Assembly (NCBI GenBank): GCA_014529385.2 | Contig: CM043953.1 | Location: forward strand, 70,889,372 to 70,953,371 | Origin: Adiantum capillus-veneris | Lineage: Eukaryota > Streptophyta > Polypodiopsida > Polypodiales > Pteridaceae | Direction of reading: 5' to 3' | Length of the DNA: 64,000 nucleotides | Shown here: one piece after another, positions 35,395-50,150 of the stretch | How the letters are laid out: each line of letters starts with the position of its first letter | How positions within the stretch are numbered: position 1 is the stretch's first letter | Position numbers and translations under genes: made by a program | The notes under the pieces: model-generated | Databases searched by the model: none | What the model was told of the DNA's origin: nothing | What the model saw: the letters and a program-made list of their open reading frames with translations, nothing else

Positions 35395-35743
35395 ATTTCA
35401 AGGTGTAAAAACCATAGCAATCCTTGACAACGGAGCTGGTGTTGCCATTGCAACAAAAGCAATCTAGAAGAAATGAAACCAAAAGTGACGGATACCAAGA
35501 TGAAACTGCAGCTTGCAGATGGACAGACAAAAAGGCCCATAGGACTGTTAGAAAAAGAAGTTGTTCCTTATTGTGGCATTGAATATGAGCAAACCTTTGC
35601 TATTGTTGACTTTGGCAAGAAGAACAACTATGACATCATTCTAGGAAGACCATGCATGCGACGATTGAAAATGGTTCATGACTGGGATTATGACCATAAC
35701 TACTTAAGACATATGGAAACCACCACGATAATAAATCTCAAGC
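35395..35743 (+). pseudogene. Retroviral-type aspartic protease, copy A
   Basis: TIAILDNGAGVAIATKAI near 35410 holds the D-[S/N]-G-A active site (Asn for Ser, an inactivating-type change). The flap region and FAIVDFGKKNNYDIILGRPC near 35600-35655 give the second signature I-I-L-G-R. One TAG interrupts it near 35467. It would cleave the gag polyprotein. It is broken on the right by the TIR insertion at 35744. Confidence 0.75.
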
Positions 35744-35930
35744 ATTAGGAAAAATATGAACCCTCTAGAAACCCTATGGGATTAAGGTTAATTAGAGGCC
35801 ATCCAAGAGGAAGAGGGTGGTGGACACACTCTATACCCTCAAAAAAGTAGGAGGACAAGGTAGCCTTACACCTCTTAATGGCCTCTTACCTATTGAGAAG
35901 GTAAAGGAGGTGGCAAGGAGAAAGGGATTT

Positions 35931-35946
35931 GGGGGGGGGGGGGGGG
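35931..35946 (+). repeat. Run of 16 G
   Basis: Uninterrupted guanines inside the TIR insertion; a likely G-quadruplex former and a sequencing-error risk. Confidence 0.9.
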
Positions 35947-37164
35947 ACACCACTTTGAGCTCTTTTCCCCCACTTTTTGGCTCGGAATTAAAAATACACT
36001 TAAAATTTCAAGTTTTCACAAAATTTCAAGTTCTAAGTTCTCCCTCCTTAAAAGGCCCCCAAACCTTTTTCATGGTCAAAAAAGCATTTTTGACCTCCAA
36101 AAGTAAAATACGTGCACTAAAAATTTCCAAACAATTGAGTTTTTTTTTCAAATTATCATTTTCTAGCCTTCAAAGTCTTTCCAAACCTATTCTATAGCTA
36201 AAAAGTGAGTTTCTCTCTCTACAAACCCTTTTCCAAGCTCTTCATTGCTGCAACAACCACATGCACCCCCTATAGTCCAGCATTATCTCTCTGCTAGCTT
36301 TCTCCCACCTCCATTGTAGCACCAAGCAAGCTCCTCCCCCATCTCTTCCCCTTGCCCACCACATAGTTTCACACCAAGCTAGCTCCTCTCCATTCTCTCA
36401 CCTCCATTACAACATGAAACAATATTCTACTCCTTCTACTTTCATTCACTCACACTACATGGAAACCTCTACTCCCAAAGGTGGCAAAAGTATGAGGTCA
36501 CATTACTTGCATATCACAACAACAAGAGGTGTGAATAGTGTGGGAGCATTGCAAGGGTTCATCTCCAACATAAAGGTAGAATGGTAAGAAAATTATCCTT
36601 GTAGCTTACATTTAGAGCTTAACATCATCTCCATCTTTAAGTTTCATGCTGGAGAGAATTAACCTCTTTATGGATTTAAATGTTTAGACTCCACACCTCA
36701 TAACATTGGGGTGTGCTATTTTGTTGATTGCTTTGGTGGGCCGTCTATAGTTGTGTAGCATGTGATTGAGTTTCACAATGCAAGTAAATTGTGTTATCTA
36801 TGGAGAGTCATCAAAGATTTTCCTTCTAATTTCTTCTTTGTATAGTTGTTATTAGATTACTACAATTATATCATTTTGTACTTTATAACTTTGTGCTCAC
36901 AGAATCTGTTGTTTACTTACCAGATCAACTTGTTTCGAGAGGACATAAGCAAGCAGCCATGTGCAGAGATGGAAATCACTCTATTTTTGGTCCGTGAGGA
37001 ACCTTTCACTACCATGTTAAAAGATTTTGATAAGAATAGTAGGATTTTTGTAGAATCTTGAACCAATAGGTACTCTCTAGGAGCTCTTAGAAAAGCCATC
37101 CATAAAGTACTACTATCTTCCCTAGTGTCATAGACACTCAAATATTCAAGTGTATATGAATCTA

Positions 37165-38939
37165 TAGATGAGTATATATTGTACAAATTTGCAAGTATTT
37201 CTATCCAATGGGAAATAACAATCCTAAAATATACATTAGGATGAGATTACCCACCTCTAATAAGCATGGATTGAAGCACCTACCTGCAAGATGTAACAAA
37301 GAAGGTGTTTTTAAGAGAAAAAGTGGTGACACTTGACCTCTCTAACCTGCAACCTTTCACTATTTGTGCACAAAAGCAACCTTTGTGCCGAGCGCTACAA
37401 AACAAGTAGAGGAAACACCATAGACTTCAACGTCTATGATAAGAAGAACACAACCAAAAGTAAGAAGTATATTGTTACCTTGCACCAAGGGGTGTTTCTT
37501 TCAAATATGTGATGGTATTGGCAAGCTCCATAATGTACATCCTTTTTGTGCAGTTGTTGTTGGAGAGTTTCAGCCTCCCTCTTCAAAGAGGAAATACTTT
37601 CTTATAATCCACTATTTTGAGTTGAAGAGCTTGACATTCGTGCATCCATGAATGCAAAGAAGCACCTGTACCCATACACAACCAATTGCAATATCCTAAC
37701 AAGCCTAGTTCTCCCCTCCCAAGATATTGAAGAACCATCAACATTTGTGTCACCAATGGTACGACGTTCCTGGGATGACCTCTGCTCACCCTCATGTGCG
37801 GCCTTCGGTGCAAATGCGGCGGACAAGCAAATATGTACACTTTTGTTGTGCGGAGTACATGGTGGTGGAGGCATACCATTTGTGATGTCCATGAGCACCG
37901 TGGAAGCTGTTGCATGAGGAAGCAAAGCATGAAAAGAGAGAGGGGGGAGGGAGAGGGAGGAACATAGGGATAGGAGGGGGCAGGGAGGGAGGAGGGAGGG
38001 AGAGGGGAGGAGGAGAGAAGGGGGCAGGGAGGGAGAGGAGAGGGAGAGAAGAGCATTAGGAAAATTTTGGACTCTCAAATGTGCCCTATAAGGACACTGA
38101 CTTTCTCCCTCTTGTCCAAAATGGATGCATGGTAAAAGTTTTACAAATGAAACCATAACTTGTCAGACCTTTTGGATTTAGAATGTACTCATCGCGATCT
38201 ATCCATTGATATATAGCATGCCATCAGATTCCATATATTCTAGAAGATTCTATCTTTTGATGTGACAACTTTGTCTTATAAATGGAATCTCTCTCCACAA
38301 TTCAGCTTTAGTGGGGAGGCCATAGCTTCTACAAATCAACTCCAAATTTGTCAAAGTTTTGGGATTTAGAACCTACTTTCTAAGATCTTTCCAATGATAT
38401 GTTGGTTGATAGGGTTTTGACAAAGTGTTTATGTACTTCACTGGGTTGCCCACTTTGGACAAGAGAGGCAAAGTCAAACCTCTTTATAGGGCCCCTTTGA
38501 GATTCCAAATTTTCCCTAATGGAAGGAGGAGGAGAGAACAAAGTTTTTTTTTGGAAAAGTGGACTTTCAGTGCTTGTAGTTTAAAAAAAGGTCAAAAAAT
38601 GATTTTTTGATAGTTATATATGTTGGGGGGGCGTTCTAAGTCAAAAATAAGTAAAAATAACTTTTTTGAAAAAAAGTCAAATTTTGGCTCTTAGTAGTGA
38701 TCCACGTTTTTGATGATGTGGCCACACCCCTTTACTCCCTTCAATTTTAAAAATCTAGAGAGAGAAACTAACCTCTTAAGTCCACATCCTACATGTGTCT
38801 AAAAAAAGGCAAGAAAAGCCTACTCAAAATTAACTTCTTGAATGCCCTTGTCTCCTTAACCCTACACAACATTAGCCTTAATCCCTAAAAATTGCGATTC
38901 CTTAGAAGGACCATGCAAAGTCCATATTTCTTTTAATGA
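37165..38939. repeat. Interspersed repeat copy 2 (part of the TIR insertion)
   Basis: Aligns with 8985-10803 but has about 450 bp of extra sequence near 38050-38520 and lacks the GA run of copy 1. It includes a purine-rich tract at about 37930-38055. Confidence 0.65.
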
Positions 38940-40239
38940 GACCATAGTTACAAGGATGTGACCAGAACCCCTGTGGAAGAGTTTGAGTCCGCTATTGTAG
39001 CAGAATCAGATTTTCCAACATGGTTGGGTAAGCCTAAAGAACTGTGGATATGTGGAGCTTCGCCGTGCAAAAGCTTAAAGCGAGAGGAATGCATCCTAGA
39101 AGGACAATTGAAGATAAGGATTATATCCCAGAACCCTTTCCTGAGGAAGCTTTAGAGAAACTTGAATGGGAACACATCTTGGTTACTCTCGATGTATGCG
39201 GTATTCTAGATGGTCCAACAACAAAGTTTTGTGATGAAGATGGCTATGATATCGTTCCTTACTTTGTAGTGAGTGTGATCAACGAAAACAAAGATGAAGA
39301 AGAAGATGAGCTCTATGACTCCATAGAACACTTGGAGCTTCAAGAAGATGTCTCTTGGAGCTTCAAGAAGATGTTGACATTAGAGAGCCCGATAACCCAG
39401 TAGGTAATAGACACTTTAACTAATGAATGGTTTTCTGATTGTCCATATCAAAGACCCAAGAACTAATGTCACCACTACAAGAATAAATTGCATCAAAAAT
39501 GGATTCCAAAATCTTTGATGGTGAAAACAAAACCGCAACAAGCACCCTCATATGTGGCTCCCATACATGAAGAAAAGACTCAGCCAAGAAGTACACATCC
39601 ATGTCAACGAGTTACCAATGCTCTAATCAAGTGGATACAAAAGTCATCCCAAAAACAAAAAGCCAAGAGTAAAAAAATTGTAACTTTCCAGAACCAGCCA
39701 AACCACAAAAGAAAATTGCTAAAATGTAACCTTGCCGAGGATAGTAGTGACAGTGATGATTCTTATGGCATCCCCTAACAAGAACTCAGGTCATCACCCT
39801 CACTAACAACTTTCATAACAACGAAGGAAGGCCAAAAGCAAAGAACAGCAAGTCAAAACTAAAAAGTTTGACAAATTTGGATGCCAAAGAGCCAGATTGG
39901 ACAAAAGCGGGTATGGATCAAGAAAACGAAGATATATAATGAAAAATCACAAGATCCAATGCCATCAGGAAAATAGTCAAAGCCTACAAAAACATCTAAG
40001 AAAATCACAAAGACATAAGATTTTGCAAATCAAATTTGGATTCCAAAGAAGTTGATTCAATCACAAAGAGATCAGGAGTTTATTTGGATTCCAGGACGAT
40101 TAAAGTATCAAATACCAAAGTCTGAATCCAACCCTTAACCAAGAGTACAAGGACTGAAGCAAAGACTGCTGAAATCTCACACGAGGACAAGGTGGATCCC
40201 AAAGAATTCTCTTCAAACACAAACAAAGCAGGGACAAGT
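38940..40239 (+). pseudogene. Post-protease region with W-[I/V]-P-K motifs, copy A (part 1)
   Basis: Continues the protease frame after the TIR insertion (GKPKELWICGAS near 39027, then an acidic EDEEEDELYDS-type segment near 39290). A basic Gln/Lys-rich stretch follows (39500-39780). From about 39880, short repeats of aromatic-x-Pro-Lys appear (QIWIPKKLIQ near 40033, RTRWIPKN near 40191). The copia element cuts it at 40239. No RT, RNase H or integrase follows. Function unknown. Confidence 0.55.
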
Positions 40240-40466
40240 TGTTACCATATACATGTGGTAGTGATGTGTGTGAACACACTAGGACCGCCGGGGCATTTTT
40301 TCCCTCTTTAGGAGGTTTTTTCCCCCGTGCATTGTATATACGCCCATCACTCTAGGGCTATCTATCTTTCCATTGCACACTAAGTAACACACTCTCTATT
40401 GTGTGCCTTGAGCTTCCTTCGTCTTCTCCAAGCTGTGTGTGTTTCTCTGCAACCCTAATTCCAACA
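40240..40466 (+). repeat. 5' LTR of the copia element
   Basis: 227 bp, TGTTACC...CCAACA, identical to 45182-45408 on reading. Confidence 0.96.
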
Positions 40467-40468
40467 AT

Positions 40469-40480
40469 TGGTATCAGAGC
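40469..40480 (+). other. Primer-binding site (tRNA-iMet) of the copia element
   Basis: TGGTATCAGAGC two bases after the LTR, the standard copia primer site. Confidence 0.92.
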
Positions 40481-40828
40481 AGGTCACGTCCTCCCGGGCT
40501 TAGTCGCCAGTTGCTCCAGCACACGCCTGCTCACTTTCTCCGATTTCAGTGAGCTTTGGCGAGCGTTCGCAGGTCGACAAATATTTTGGGTGAGCTCGAA
40601 GAGCTCGGTCTGCTCAGAATTTTGATTTGGGCTCATTTCGGCCTCCGTTTCCACTACGGGCAGTACTGCACAGGCTATTTCGTCATTTTGTGCAGATTTT
40701 CTGTCAGTGTCGTTTTCTGCATAACAGGTGCCTTATAGTCTTCTACGGTTTGTGCTATATAGCACAAGTTGTTCCCGCTCCATTTCTCCTATTTTCGGGC
40801 AGTTTTCACATCAGGTGCAGCATTTACC

Positions 40829-43800
40829 ATGGCTGACAACAACAACACAGATGTGTTCAAGATGTTTGCTGCTGAGGACAGGTTAGATGGGGACAACTAC
40901 CCTATGTGGTATTATATGATGCAACATGTTCTTGTGTCAAAAGGTGTCTGGAACATTGTGCAGGGCATTGATGTACGTCCTGGTTCTGAAGATGTAGGCG
41001 ATGTTGAGGATGTTGCAGGTCTTGCTGCAAGGATTGCAGCTATTAGAGTTGTTTTGCCTACGGCAGAACAAGGTCGTTGGGATGTTAAGGATGCGCAGGC
41101 TCATGCATTGATTGCGTTGTCTGTGAAGCGCACCATTATTCCTCACATCCGTTCAACAAAATCTGCAAAACAGGCTTGGGATATTCTAGCAGGTCTTTAT
41201 GCAAGCCGCAATGAGGCTAAAATTGCTTTGCTGCGTAAAGAGCTAGAGTCGAAGATTATGCATGAGGAAGATGATATGGACACTTTCCTTACTAGTGTCA
41301 AGGATATCAATGAGCAACTCATTTCTGCAGGTGAAGTCATTTCGGACAGTTCCCTTGTGCAGACTGTTCTTGATGCCTTACCAGATTCCTACCAGACTTT
41401 TGCTAGTACTTGGAGACTGATGACCCAAGGAAATCCTGAAGTTGTCAAGTTTGATGCATTATGCACATTGCTGTTGCAAGAGTCACTTTCTAGAAAAAAC
41501 AGGACTAGGCAGCGTGCAGTTGAACAGGCTTTTATTGCATCTCAAAGAAAGGGTGGTAACAGTAATGCAGCCACTTCTTATGGTTCTGCTGCGAGTGGCA
41601 AAAATTCTGTTCCTAATGCTTCTGGTGGCAGCACTTCGTCTGGCAATTCTGGTGATAAGGGCAAAAAGAAGATGCGTTGCCATTATTGTAAAGCCAATGA
41701 TCACTTGATCAAGTCGTGTCCTAAGTTGAAGGCCAAAGAGGCTAAGAAGAAAGAGGGTGGTTCCACTGCAAATGCTGGTTCCACTACAAATGCAGCCATT
41801 GTTGAGTCTTCTGTGAAAGGAGATTGTGATGCTGATGTTGATGCAGAATGGGATTTTAGCGCACAGTGCACTTACAATCCTGCTGTCCATGATGCATGTT
41901 TGTCAGTTGCTACAGATTCACATGTGTGGTATTTCGACAGTGGTTCTACAAAGCACATTACCTCACATCGTGAATTGTTTACCTCTCTCGAGTCTATCCC
42001 TCATGGGAATTCAGTCACTTGTGCCAACAACGCCTCTTATCCAGTTCAGGGAGTTGGAAAGATAGTGCTCACTGCTGCTAATGGCAGTTCCTTCACACTT
42101 GTTGATGCACTTTATTGACCTGGGATCAAGAAGAATCTCTTGTCTGTACCCGCACTTGCTAGACTTGGACTTGTAGTCAAATTTGTGGATGACAGATGTA
42201 CAGTTCATGATCTCAGTTTTGGTGATGAAATTGTTGCATCTGGGCTTTTGTGCCGTGGGCTGTATAAGCTCACTTTGTATGACAAGTGTGGATAAAATTT
42301 TGCAAATGCTGTTGTAGATTCAAGGGCTATTTCAGATGCAAAACTTTGGCATGCACGTTTTGGTCATCTGAATTTTGCCAGTTTGCTGCGTTTGCAGAAA
42401 TCTGATATGGTTGCTTCTTTGCCGCCTCTTGAAGCACCTGTCAAACATGTTTGTGAAGGCTGTATTCTGGGTAAAATGCAGCGTTCTAAGTTTCCAAAGG
42501 ATGGTTCAGCTAGGGCCACATGCAGGTTGCAGCTTGTGCATAGTGATGTTTGTGGGCCCATGCAAACTCCGTCCTTGGGCAATTACCTGTACTTTGTGAC
42601 TTTCATTGATGATTACTCCAGGCATGCATGGGTATTTCCGCTTAAAGCGAAGTCCGAAGTTTTTATGTGCTTCAAATAATTTTTGGCTATGGCTGAAAAT
42701 GTCTCAAAATGTACTATGGGCACCCTCCGTTCCGATCGAGGGGGGGAGTATATGTCTCATGAATTTAATGCATTTCTGGCTAGTCGTGGGATAAAACACC
42801 AATGTACAGTGCCTTATACACCTAAGCAAAATGGTGTTGCTGAGAGGAAAAACAGGTCACTAACGGAAATGGCACGATGTATGGTCAAAAGTCAAGCTTT
42901 GCCGCATTCTTTTTGGCTTGAGGCCATCATGTGTGCCACTTATGTACTTAACAGGTGTCCTACAAAAGCTTTGCAGTCTATTACTCCATATGAAGCATGG
43001 CATGATAGAAAGCCTTCTATTGAGCACATGCGTGTTTTTGGCTGTTTGGCATATGCTTTGGTGCCACAAGTGCAGCGCAGAAAATTGGATGATAAGGCTG
43101 TCAAATGTATTTTTGTTGGTTATAGTGCTGAAAGCAAAGGTTACAGGTTGTATCATCCGCAAACAAAACGTATTCTGCTTTCACGGGATGTAGTGTTTGT
43201 GGAAGATTCTGTTCAGCCCTTGCTGTCATGTACTAGAGACAGTAATGTAAGCTCACAGGACATTTATGACACTTTGTTGCCTCTTTTCAGTGGTGGAAAT
43301 ACGAATGTAAGTTCCAATGAGGCAAATATACAGCCTATGGGGGTTTCTGAAAATGTTTTAGAACAGCCTATTACTGATGCAGATGTACATGATGAGGAAA
43401 GGGCTGAAAATGAGCAGGCTAGAGGTATGCCAAAATGGCTGGTGCACACATTGCGTGACAGTAAATTGGATGCACCTTTATCTAGTCGTACTCGTTCAGG
43501 CTCTCGCCATGCATCTTATGCATCAGATTGTTATGCTTTGGCTGTGTCTAGTTTACATGATGTTGAGGAGCCTCTGCCTTTTGATGAAGCACAGAATTCA
43601 GAAAATTGGATTGCTGCCATGAAATCAGAATATGATGCACTTATAGAGAATGACACATGGACTTTATGTGATTTGCCTCCTGGCAAAAAGGCCATTGGTA
43701 CGAAGTGGGTTTACAAGTTGAAACGCAAGCCGGATGGTGAGATCGATCGCCATAAGGCTCGACTTGTTGCAAAGGGTTATGCACAACAAAAAGGCATAGA

Positions 43801-45106
43801 TTATGAAGAGACTTTTGCTCCCACTTGTCGTATGACTACTGTGCGTTTTCTATGTGCATTGGCAGCTCATTTTGGTTGGGATGTACATCAATCAGACATT
43901 GTTACTGCTTTCTTGAATGGTGACATATTTGAGGAAGTTTATGTAACGCAGCCTCGCGGTTTTGTCATAAAAGGACAAGAGGACAAAGTGTGCAAATGTA
44001 AGAAGGCTTTGTATGGGTTGAAGCAATCTCCTCGTGCTTGGTATGAGAAAGCTGACACTCATTTGGTTAAACGAGGCTTTCGTAACAGTCCAACAGAAAG
44101 CACATTGTATGTAAAGCGTGAGGATGATGTATTTCTCATCGTGGTTCTTTATGTTGATGATTTGCTGATCACTGGACCAAATGAGAGACATATTGCTGAA
44201 TTTAAGGCTGATTTGAATGCTACTTTCAAGATGAAAGATTTGGGGCTGTTGCATCATTACTTGGGTATACAGTTTAAGCAGTGTGATGGTGGTATTGCCT
44301 TGTGTCAGAAAAGTTACATAGAGACATTGCTATGTAAGTTTGGACTTGAGGATTGCAAACCTATTGCCACTCCCATGGAAAAAAGTTTGAAGTTGAGTCT
44401 ACATGATGCTGGCGATCCTGCTGATGTCACTCTTTACCAAACTGCTGTTGGCTGCCTCATTTATGTATGCAACACGAGGCCAGATATTCAGTTTGCAGTC
44501 TCGCATGTCAGCAGATTTATGCATAGCCCAGGGTCTAAGCATTGGCAGGCTGTCAAGAGGATTTTCCGCTACCTTAGTGGCACTTTACATCTTGGCTTGT
44601 TTTATCCCAAGGGGGGATCATTGCCGCCAGACTTACATGCTTTTTCGGACTCAGATTGGGCTGGTTGTTTTGACACGCGAGTGTCCACAAGTGGTTTTTG
44701 TTTCATGCTTGGCAGTTCATGTATATCATGGTTAAGCAAGAAGCAACCTATTGTGGCCACTTCGAGTTGTGAGGCTGAGTACAGGGCACTCTTCACAGCT
44801 ACGGTTGAGTGTGTATGGCTCAGACGCCTTATGGCTGACTTGGGTGTTGGACAGGACACTGCCAACACTATCTACACTGACAGTCAGAGCGCATTGGCAG
44901 TTGCGAGGAACCCAGTTTTTAATGCTCGCACAAAGCACATTGAGGTGCATTACCACTATGTCAGGGAGAGGCTCTTAGCAGGAGAGATCAGCTTGGCTTA
45001 TGTGCCAACACAGGACAACCTTGCAGATCTTTTCACAAAGGCATTGTCTCGTGAGAAGCTTGAAGCTTTCCGCAAAGCTTTGGGCTTACTCCCCTTTGTG
45101 GACTGA
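40829..45106 (+). pseudogene. Ty1/copia gag-pol polyprotein with three in-frame stops
   Basis: ATG 40829 (ACCATGG context) is preferred to an upstream ATG at 40769 because gag starts there (MADNNNTDVF). Gag has LDGDNYPMWYYMMQH, then a CHYCKANDHLIKSC zinc knuckle near 41680. The protease box WYFDSGSTKHI is near 41930. Integrase has LWHARFGHLNF near 42345, CEGCILGKM, SDVCGPM, RSDRGGEYM near 42731 and QNGVAERKN near 42830. RT has KARLVAKGYAQQ near 43755, QSDIVTAFLNGD near 43890 and LYVDDLLITG near 44150. RNase H has SDSDWAGC near 44650 and SSCEAEYRAL near 44765. Stops are TGA 42116-42118, TAA 42293-42295 and TAA 42677-42679; the frame itself never shifts. The final TGA ends at 45106. Confidence 0.95.
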
Positions 45107-45171
45107 TCCTGTCCTCAGGGCATGGAACTTCCCTTTACTCATGTGCCAGCTCTCGTTCACCGCATCACTCC

Positions 45172-45181
45172 AGGGGGGATT
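45172..45181 (+). other. Polypurine tract of the copia element
   Basis: AGGGGGGATT immediately before the 3' LTR. Confidence 0.88.
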
Positions 45182-45408
45182 TGTTACCATATACATGTGG
45201 TAGTGATGTGTGTGAACACACTAGGACCGCCGGGGCATTTTTTCCCTCTTTAGGAGGTTTTTTCCCCCGTGCATTGTATATACGCCCATCACTCTAGGGC
45301 TATCTATCTTTCCATTGCACACTAAGTAACACACTCTCTATTGTGTGCCTTGAGCTTCCTTCGTCTTCTCCAAGCTGTGTGTGTTTCTCTGCAACCCTAA
45401 TTCCAACA
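45182..45408 (+). repeat. 3' LTR of the copia element
   Basis: 227 bp, identical to the 5' LTR; followed by the second CAAGT. Confidence 0.96.
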
Positions 45409-45545
45409 CAAGTATGGGTTCCCAAACAAGCAACATCAACAAAATAGTCAGTAATCACAAAGAAGTGGGTCCCAAAGGAAACCAATAAAACTATTGTCAC
45501 TACACTGTCGCTTAAATTCTTTCAATTTCTCCTACGGTTATAGTA
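45409..45545 (+). pseudogene. Post-protease W-V-P-K region, copy A (part 2)
   Basis: After the copia insertion the interrupted frame resumes with VWVPKQATSTK and ITKKWVPKETNK near 45414-45490, matching copy B at 53378-53460. Confidence 0.6.
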
Positions 45546-47560
<2,015 letters not shown>

Positions 47561-47680
47561 ATAGTTCTTGTTGTGGTTTAACAAAAGTACAAGCACTGGA
47601 TCACAAACAAAAGCAAGAATGACAACAAAGACTGCAGCGACATTGGCCACCCGGCCATGTCAGGGATGGCACGAACTCGG

Positions 47681-47690
47681 AGGGGGGGAG
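47681..47690 (+). other. Polypurine tract of copy A
   Basis: AGGGGGGGAG directly before the LTR starting TGTAGACC. Confidence 0.8.
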
Positions 47691-48619
47691 TGTAGACCTG
47701 TGGGTCAACAGTATGACATAACTCAACAAAGCCTTATTTTTTAGGAGTTATGAAATGCTACAAATTATGGTTAGAAACATCATTTGTAATAAGTAACTAG
47801 TCTAGTTGTAGAAGTCGAGGTGCAATGGCACTTCCAGATTATACATAAAAAGCCATTTGATTTCATTAAACTCTATTTTAGGTTTAAGTTATGGTAGCCT
47901 TGGTATATAAGGTACCTAGGTCGTTTTGTAAAAGAAATTTTATCATAATCAAGTTTTAAAGCTACCGTCGACTGTGTGTGAGGGAGGAAGAGAGAGAGAG
48001 AGCATGAGCTTTATCCTAGTGCTACTCCCCGCTTGTTCATCACATTGGAGATCCGATTGCACCATCATGATAGGCTCAGTAAGAGCTATGCATCATCATC
48101 GAGAATTCCTCACAGAAGGAAGCACACACGCTGGTGCATCTATAAGTCATTTGCATCTGTAAGTATATCAAACAATGTATGCTTTCTGATTGCAAGTAGT
48201 CATTAGATTTGTGGAGACATAAGCTACGTATACATACTCATAAACTTTAGTTTCAGACACTTCTAAAATCCAGCCCTGTCTTCATACACATTTTTCACAG
48301 ATAGGTATAGAGTGAAGGTTTTGAGTGTAGAGGCTTTGGGACATGTGTATCCTAGTGAGGGGATGGTGTTCCTTCAGTTTCGTACGATTTTGGTATGGTT
48401 TAGTGAGTTTCCTTCCGTTTGTGTATATGTGGGTTGAGTGGTATAGTTGAGAGCAATGAGATTCTAGATTGTGGTTTAGTTAGCCTTCCAGAGTGTTGTA
48501 TGTGTGGGATGGTCTCAAGCTAACAAGCTAAAAAGATTTCCTTCGTGCACCTATCGTGTTATCTATGTCCTTGATTGACATTATGTTGATCTAGGTTGTG
48601 TTGCATGCAGGTGTTGTGA
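47691..48619 (+). repeat. Middle LTR shared by copies A and B
   Basis: Matches 15504-16451, but the last ~30 bp of the LTR and the primer-binding site are missing. GGTGTTGTGA is joined directly to the start of the copy B gag. It serves as 3' LTR of A and stands where the 5' LTR of B should be. Confidence 0.82.
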
Positions 48620-48627
48620 CTTAGATT

Positions 48628-50150
48628 ATGAATAAGCCTTCTTACATCAAGCTGGAGCTGTTAAGCCCAAATATTGTGTTCTCTTTAGAGTCAAACTCAG
48701 CTTATACAAGCTTCAAAATCCCAGTGATAGAGGAGCATCCACCCATAATGGATATTCCAAACTTGCAATTGATAAAGACTAAGCTTGTTGAAAGAGTTTG
48801 GATAACATATCATAAGAGTGAAGGACTATATAGATATATTGACAATGTGAGGTCAAACTTTATAGGTGCTCAGAGCCATACCCAGAAGAGATGAGAGATT
48901 ACAAGCTCTTATATTTCTATACATACGGAGTCGACTATCAATGGAAGTCTATAGTTGTTGACAAGTACGGACGAGAATACAGACCTGTAGAAAGCACAAA
49001 TCCATGGAGTGCATTAGACATAGGTGGATATTTGGTCAATGAAGGACCACAAAAACCTCCACCAAACACGAGAATTCCTACGAGAATTCCAAAGAGGGAG
49101 TCACCTGGATTCCCTCCTAGAGCGATAAAGAGAGATGAAGTGATCATAGAGAGGGCATACATGCCTCCTGAAGGGAATCTCCCTAATGGACCAATCTCCA
49201 AGAGAACGACCAATCCCTTTGAAGAAGAACGTAGCCATAGTAGAAGGCCTGAAGTGAGAGCAGAATTGGGAGATTCTATGGTTAGACTTGTAGACAATCA
49301 ATGAGTTAGACCATCCCAAGTTCAAAAATGGGTAAATAGGAAATACTTCGAAGATAAAGATCCGAGAGATCACGTAGCGACTTTTAGAACAGTAATTAAA
49401 GCCGAGGAAGTTTCAAATTTTGCAACATTTTTTGAAAGATTTGGATTGACTCTGGAAGAGGACACGGCTACATGGTCCAACTCAGTGGAAAGATGTGATT
49501 TTGAGACTCTAGACGATCTGTTTGAGAAATTCATCAAAGAATTATCGCAGAAAGACATAGCTCACAATAGGGTCTCACAAATTCATAGATTCAAACAAAA
49601 AGAGGGTGAATTAGTATGCAAAGCGGCATTACGGCTCAAGAGATATGTCAAGTTTTACCCAAGAGAGGAACTTCCTATGCAAGCACAGTTTATCCAGGGA
49701 ATGAGACATGCGGGTCTTGAAAAGGATCTACATATGATCAGGAGCCTGACGCTAAAAAAATTGATCAAAGAAGCTCGTTATCTGGTGGATAACTATGAGA
49801 AATATAAAGAAAATAATTGTAAGAGTCAGGAGGATGACACATCCTCTCAGCACATTGATTCATAGATGAGTGAGTCCATTGCAAAGCCAATGACACCTAT
49901 CGATCAAGAAAATTTTATCAAGGAAATGGTCAAGAAGTTAGCTCCTCTTGTAAATGCTGATCCAAGGGAGCTTAAGTGGTGCAAAATCAAAAGAAAATGG
50001 ACAAGCCATAAGAGGAAAGAGTGTTACTATGGCATAGAAAATGCTAGGGACAGGTATGTACAACCTGTTCCAGTAGCACCTCCTCCACTTAGAAATGAAT
50101 GGGAAATGCGCCAGGACCAGTATGAGTTTCAAGGCCAGAGCTTGTCTTAA
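48628..50150 (+). pseudogene. gag pseudogene of Athila-like copy B
   Basis: ATG at 48628 (MNKPSYIKLELL). It shares all landmarks with copy A: LVERVWITYHKSEGLYRYID, DYQWKSIVVDKYGREY, then the capsid-type gag domain at about 49345-49790 (DHVATFRTVIKAEEV, LVCKAALRLKRYVKFYPREE). A stop at 49863-49865 and several frameshifts break it. The nucleocapsid knuckle follows near 50270-50330 in decayed form. Confidence 0.75.

Larger units (their letters stand above)
35744..38939. mobile_element. 3.2-kb TIR-bounded DNA insertion (CATTAGG family) in copy A
   Basis: Copy B at 52110-52135 gives the uninterrupted sequence (AATATTAAG then GACCATAG), whereas copy A has 3.2 kb between AAATCTCAAG and GACCATAG. 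The left end reads CATTAGGAAAAATATGAACC, the right end in reverse complement CATTAAAAGAAATATGGAC, and both later share GGGATTAAGGTTAAT. The right 1.8 kb is the same family as 8985-10803. No transposase is seen. The target duplication is unclear (at most 2-3 bp). Superfamily undetermined; CACTA-like is possible from the terminal CA-TTA and lack of a long duplication. Confidence 0.7.
40235..45413 (+). mobile_element. Young Ty1/copia LTR retrotransposon
   Basis: Element 40240-45408 with duplicated CAAGT at 40235-40239 and 45409-45413. Copy B has the empty site (GGACAAGTATGAG near 53378). The two 227-bp LTRs look identical base for base. Primer-binding and polypurine sites are in place, and one gag-pol frame fills the interior. 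It is the most recent insertion visible apart from possible parallels, because its LTRs show no divergence. Confidence 0.97.

Noticed and set aside
42116-42679. In-frame stops of the copia element read as sites of U-to-C RNA editing
   Set aside because: That editing is known for organelle transcripts of some seed-free plants. The copy is nuclear, and the residues expected at the stops (for example Lys at 42677) would not be restored by U-to-C.
47691-48619. Middle LTR plus copy B as an independent full-length insertion
   Set aside because: No PBS, no own 5' LTR and no target duplication at 48.6 kb; it shares the LTR with copy A.
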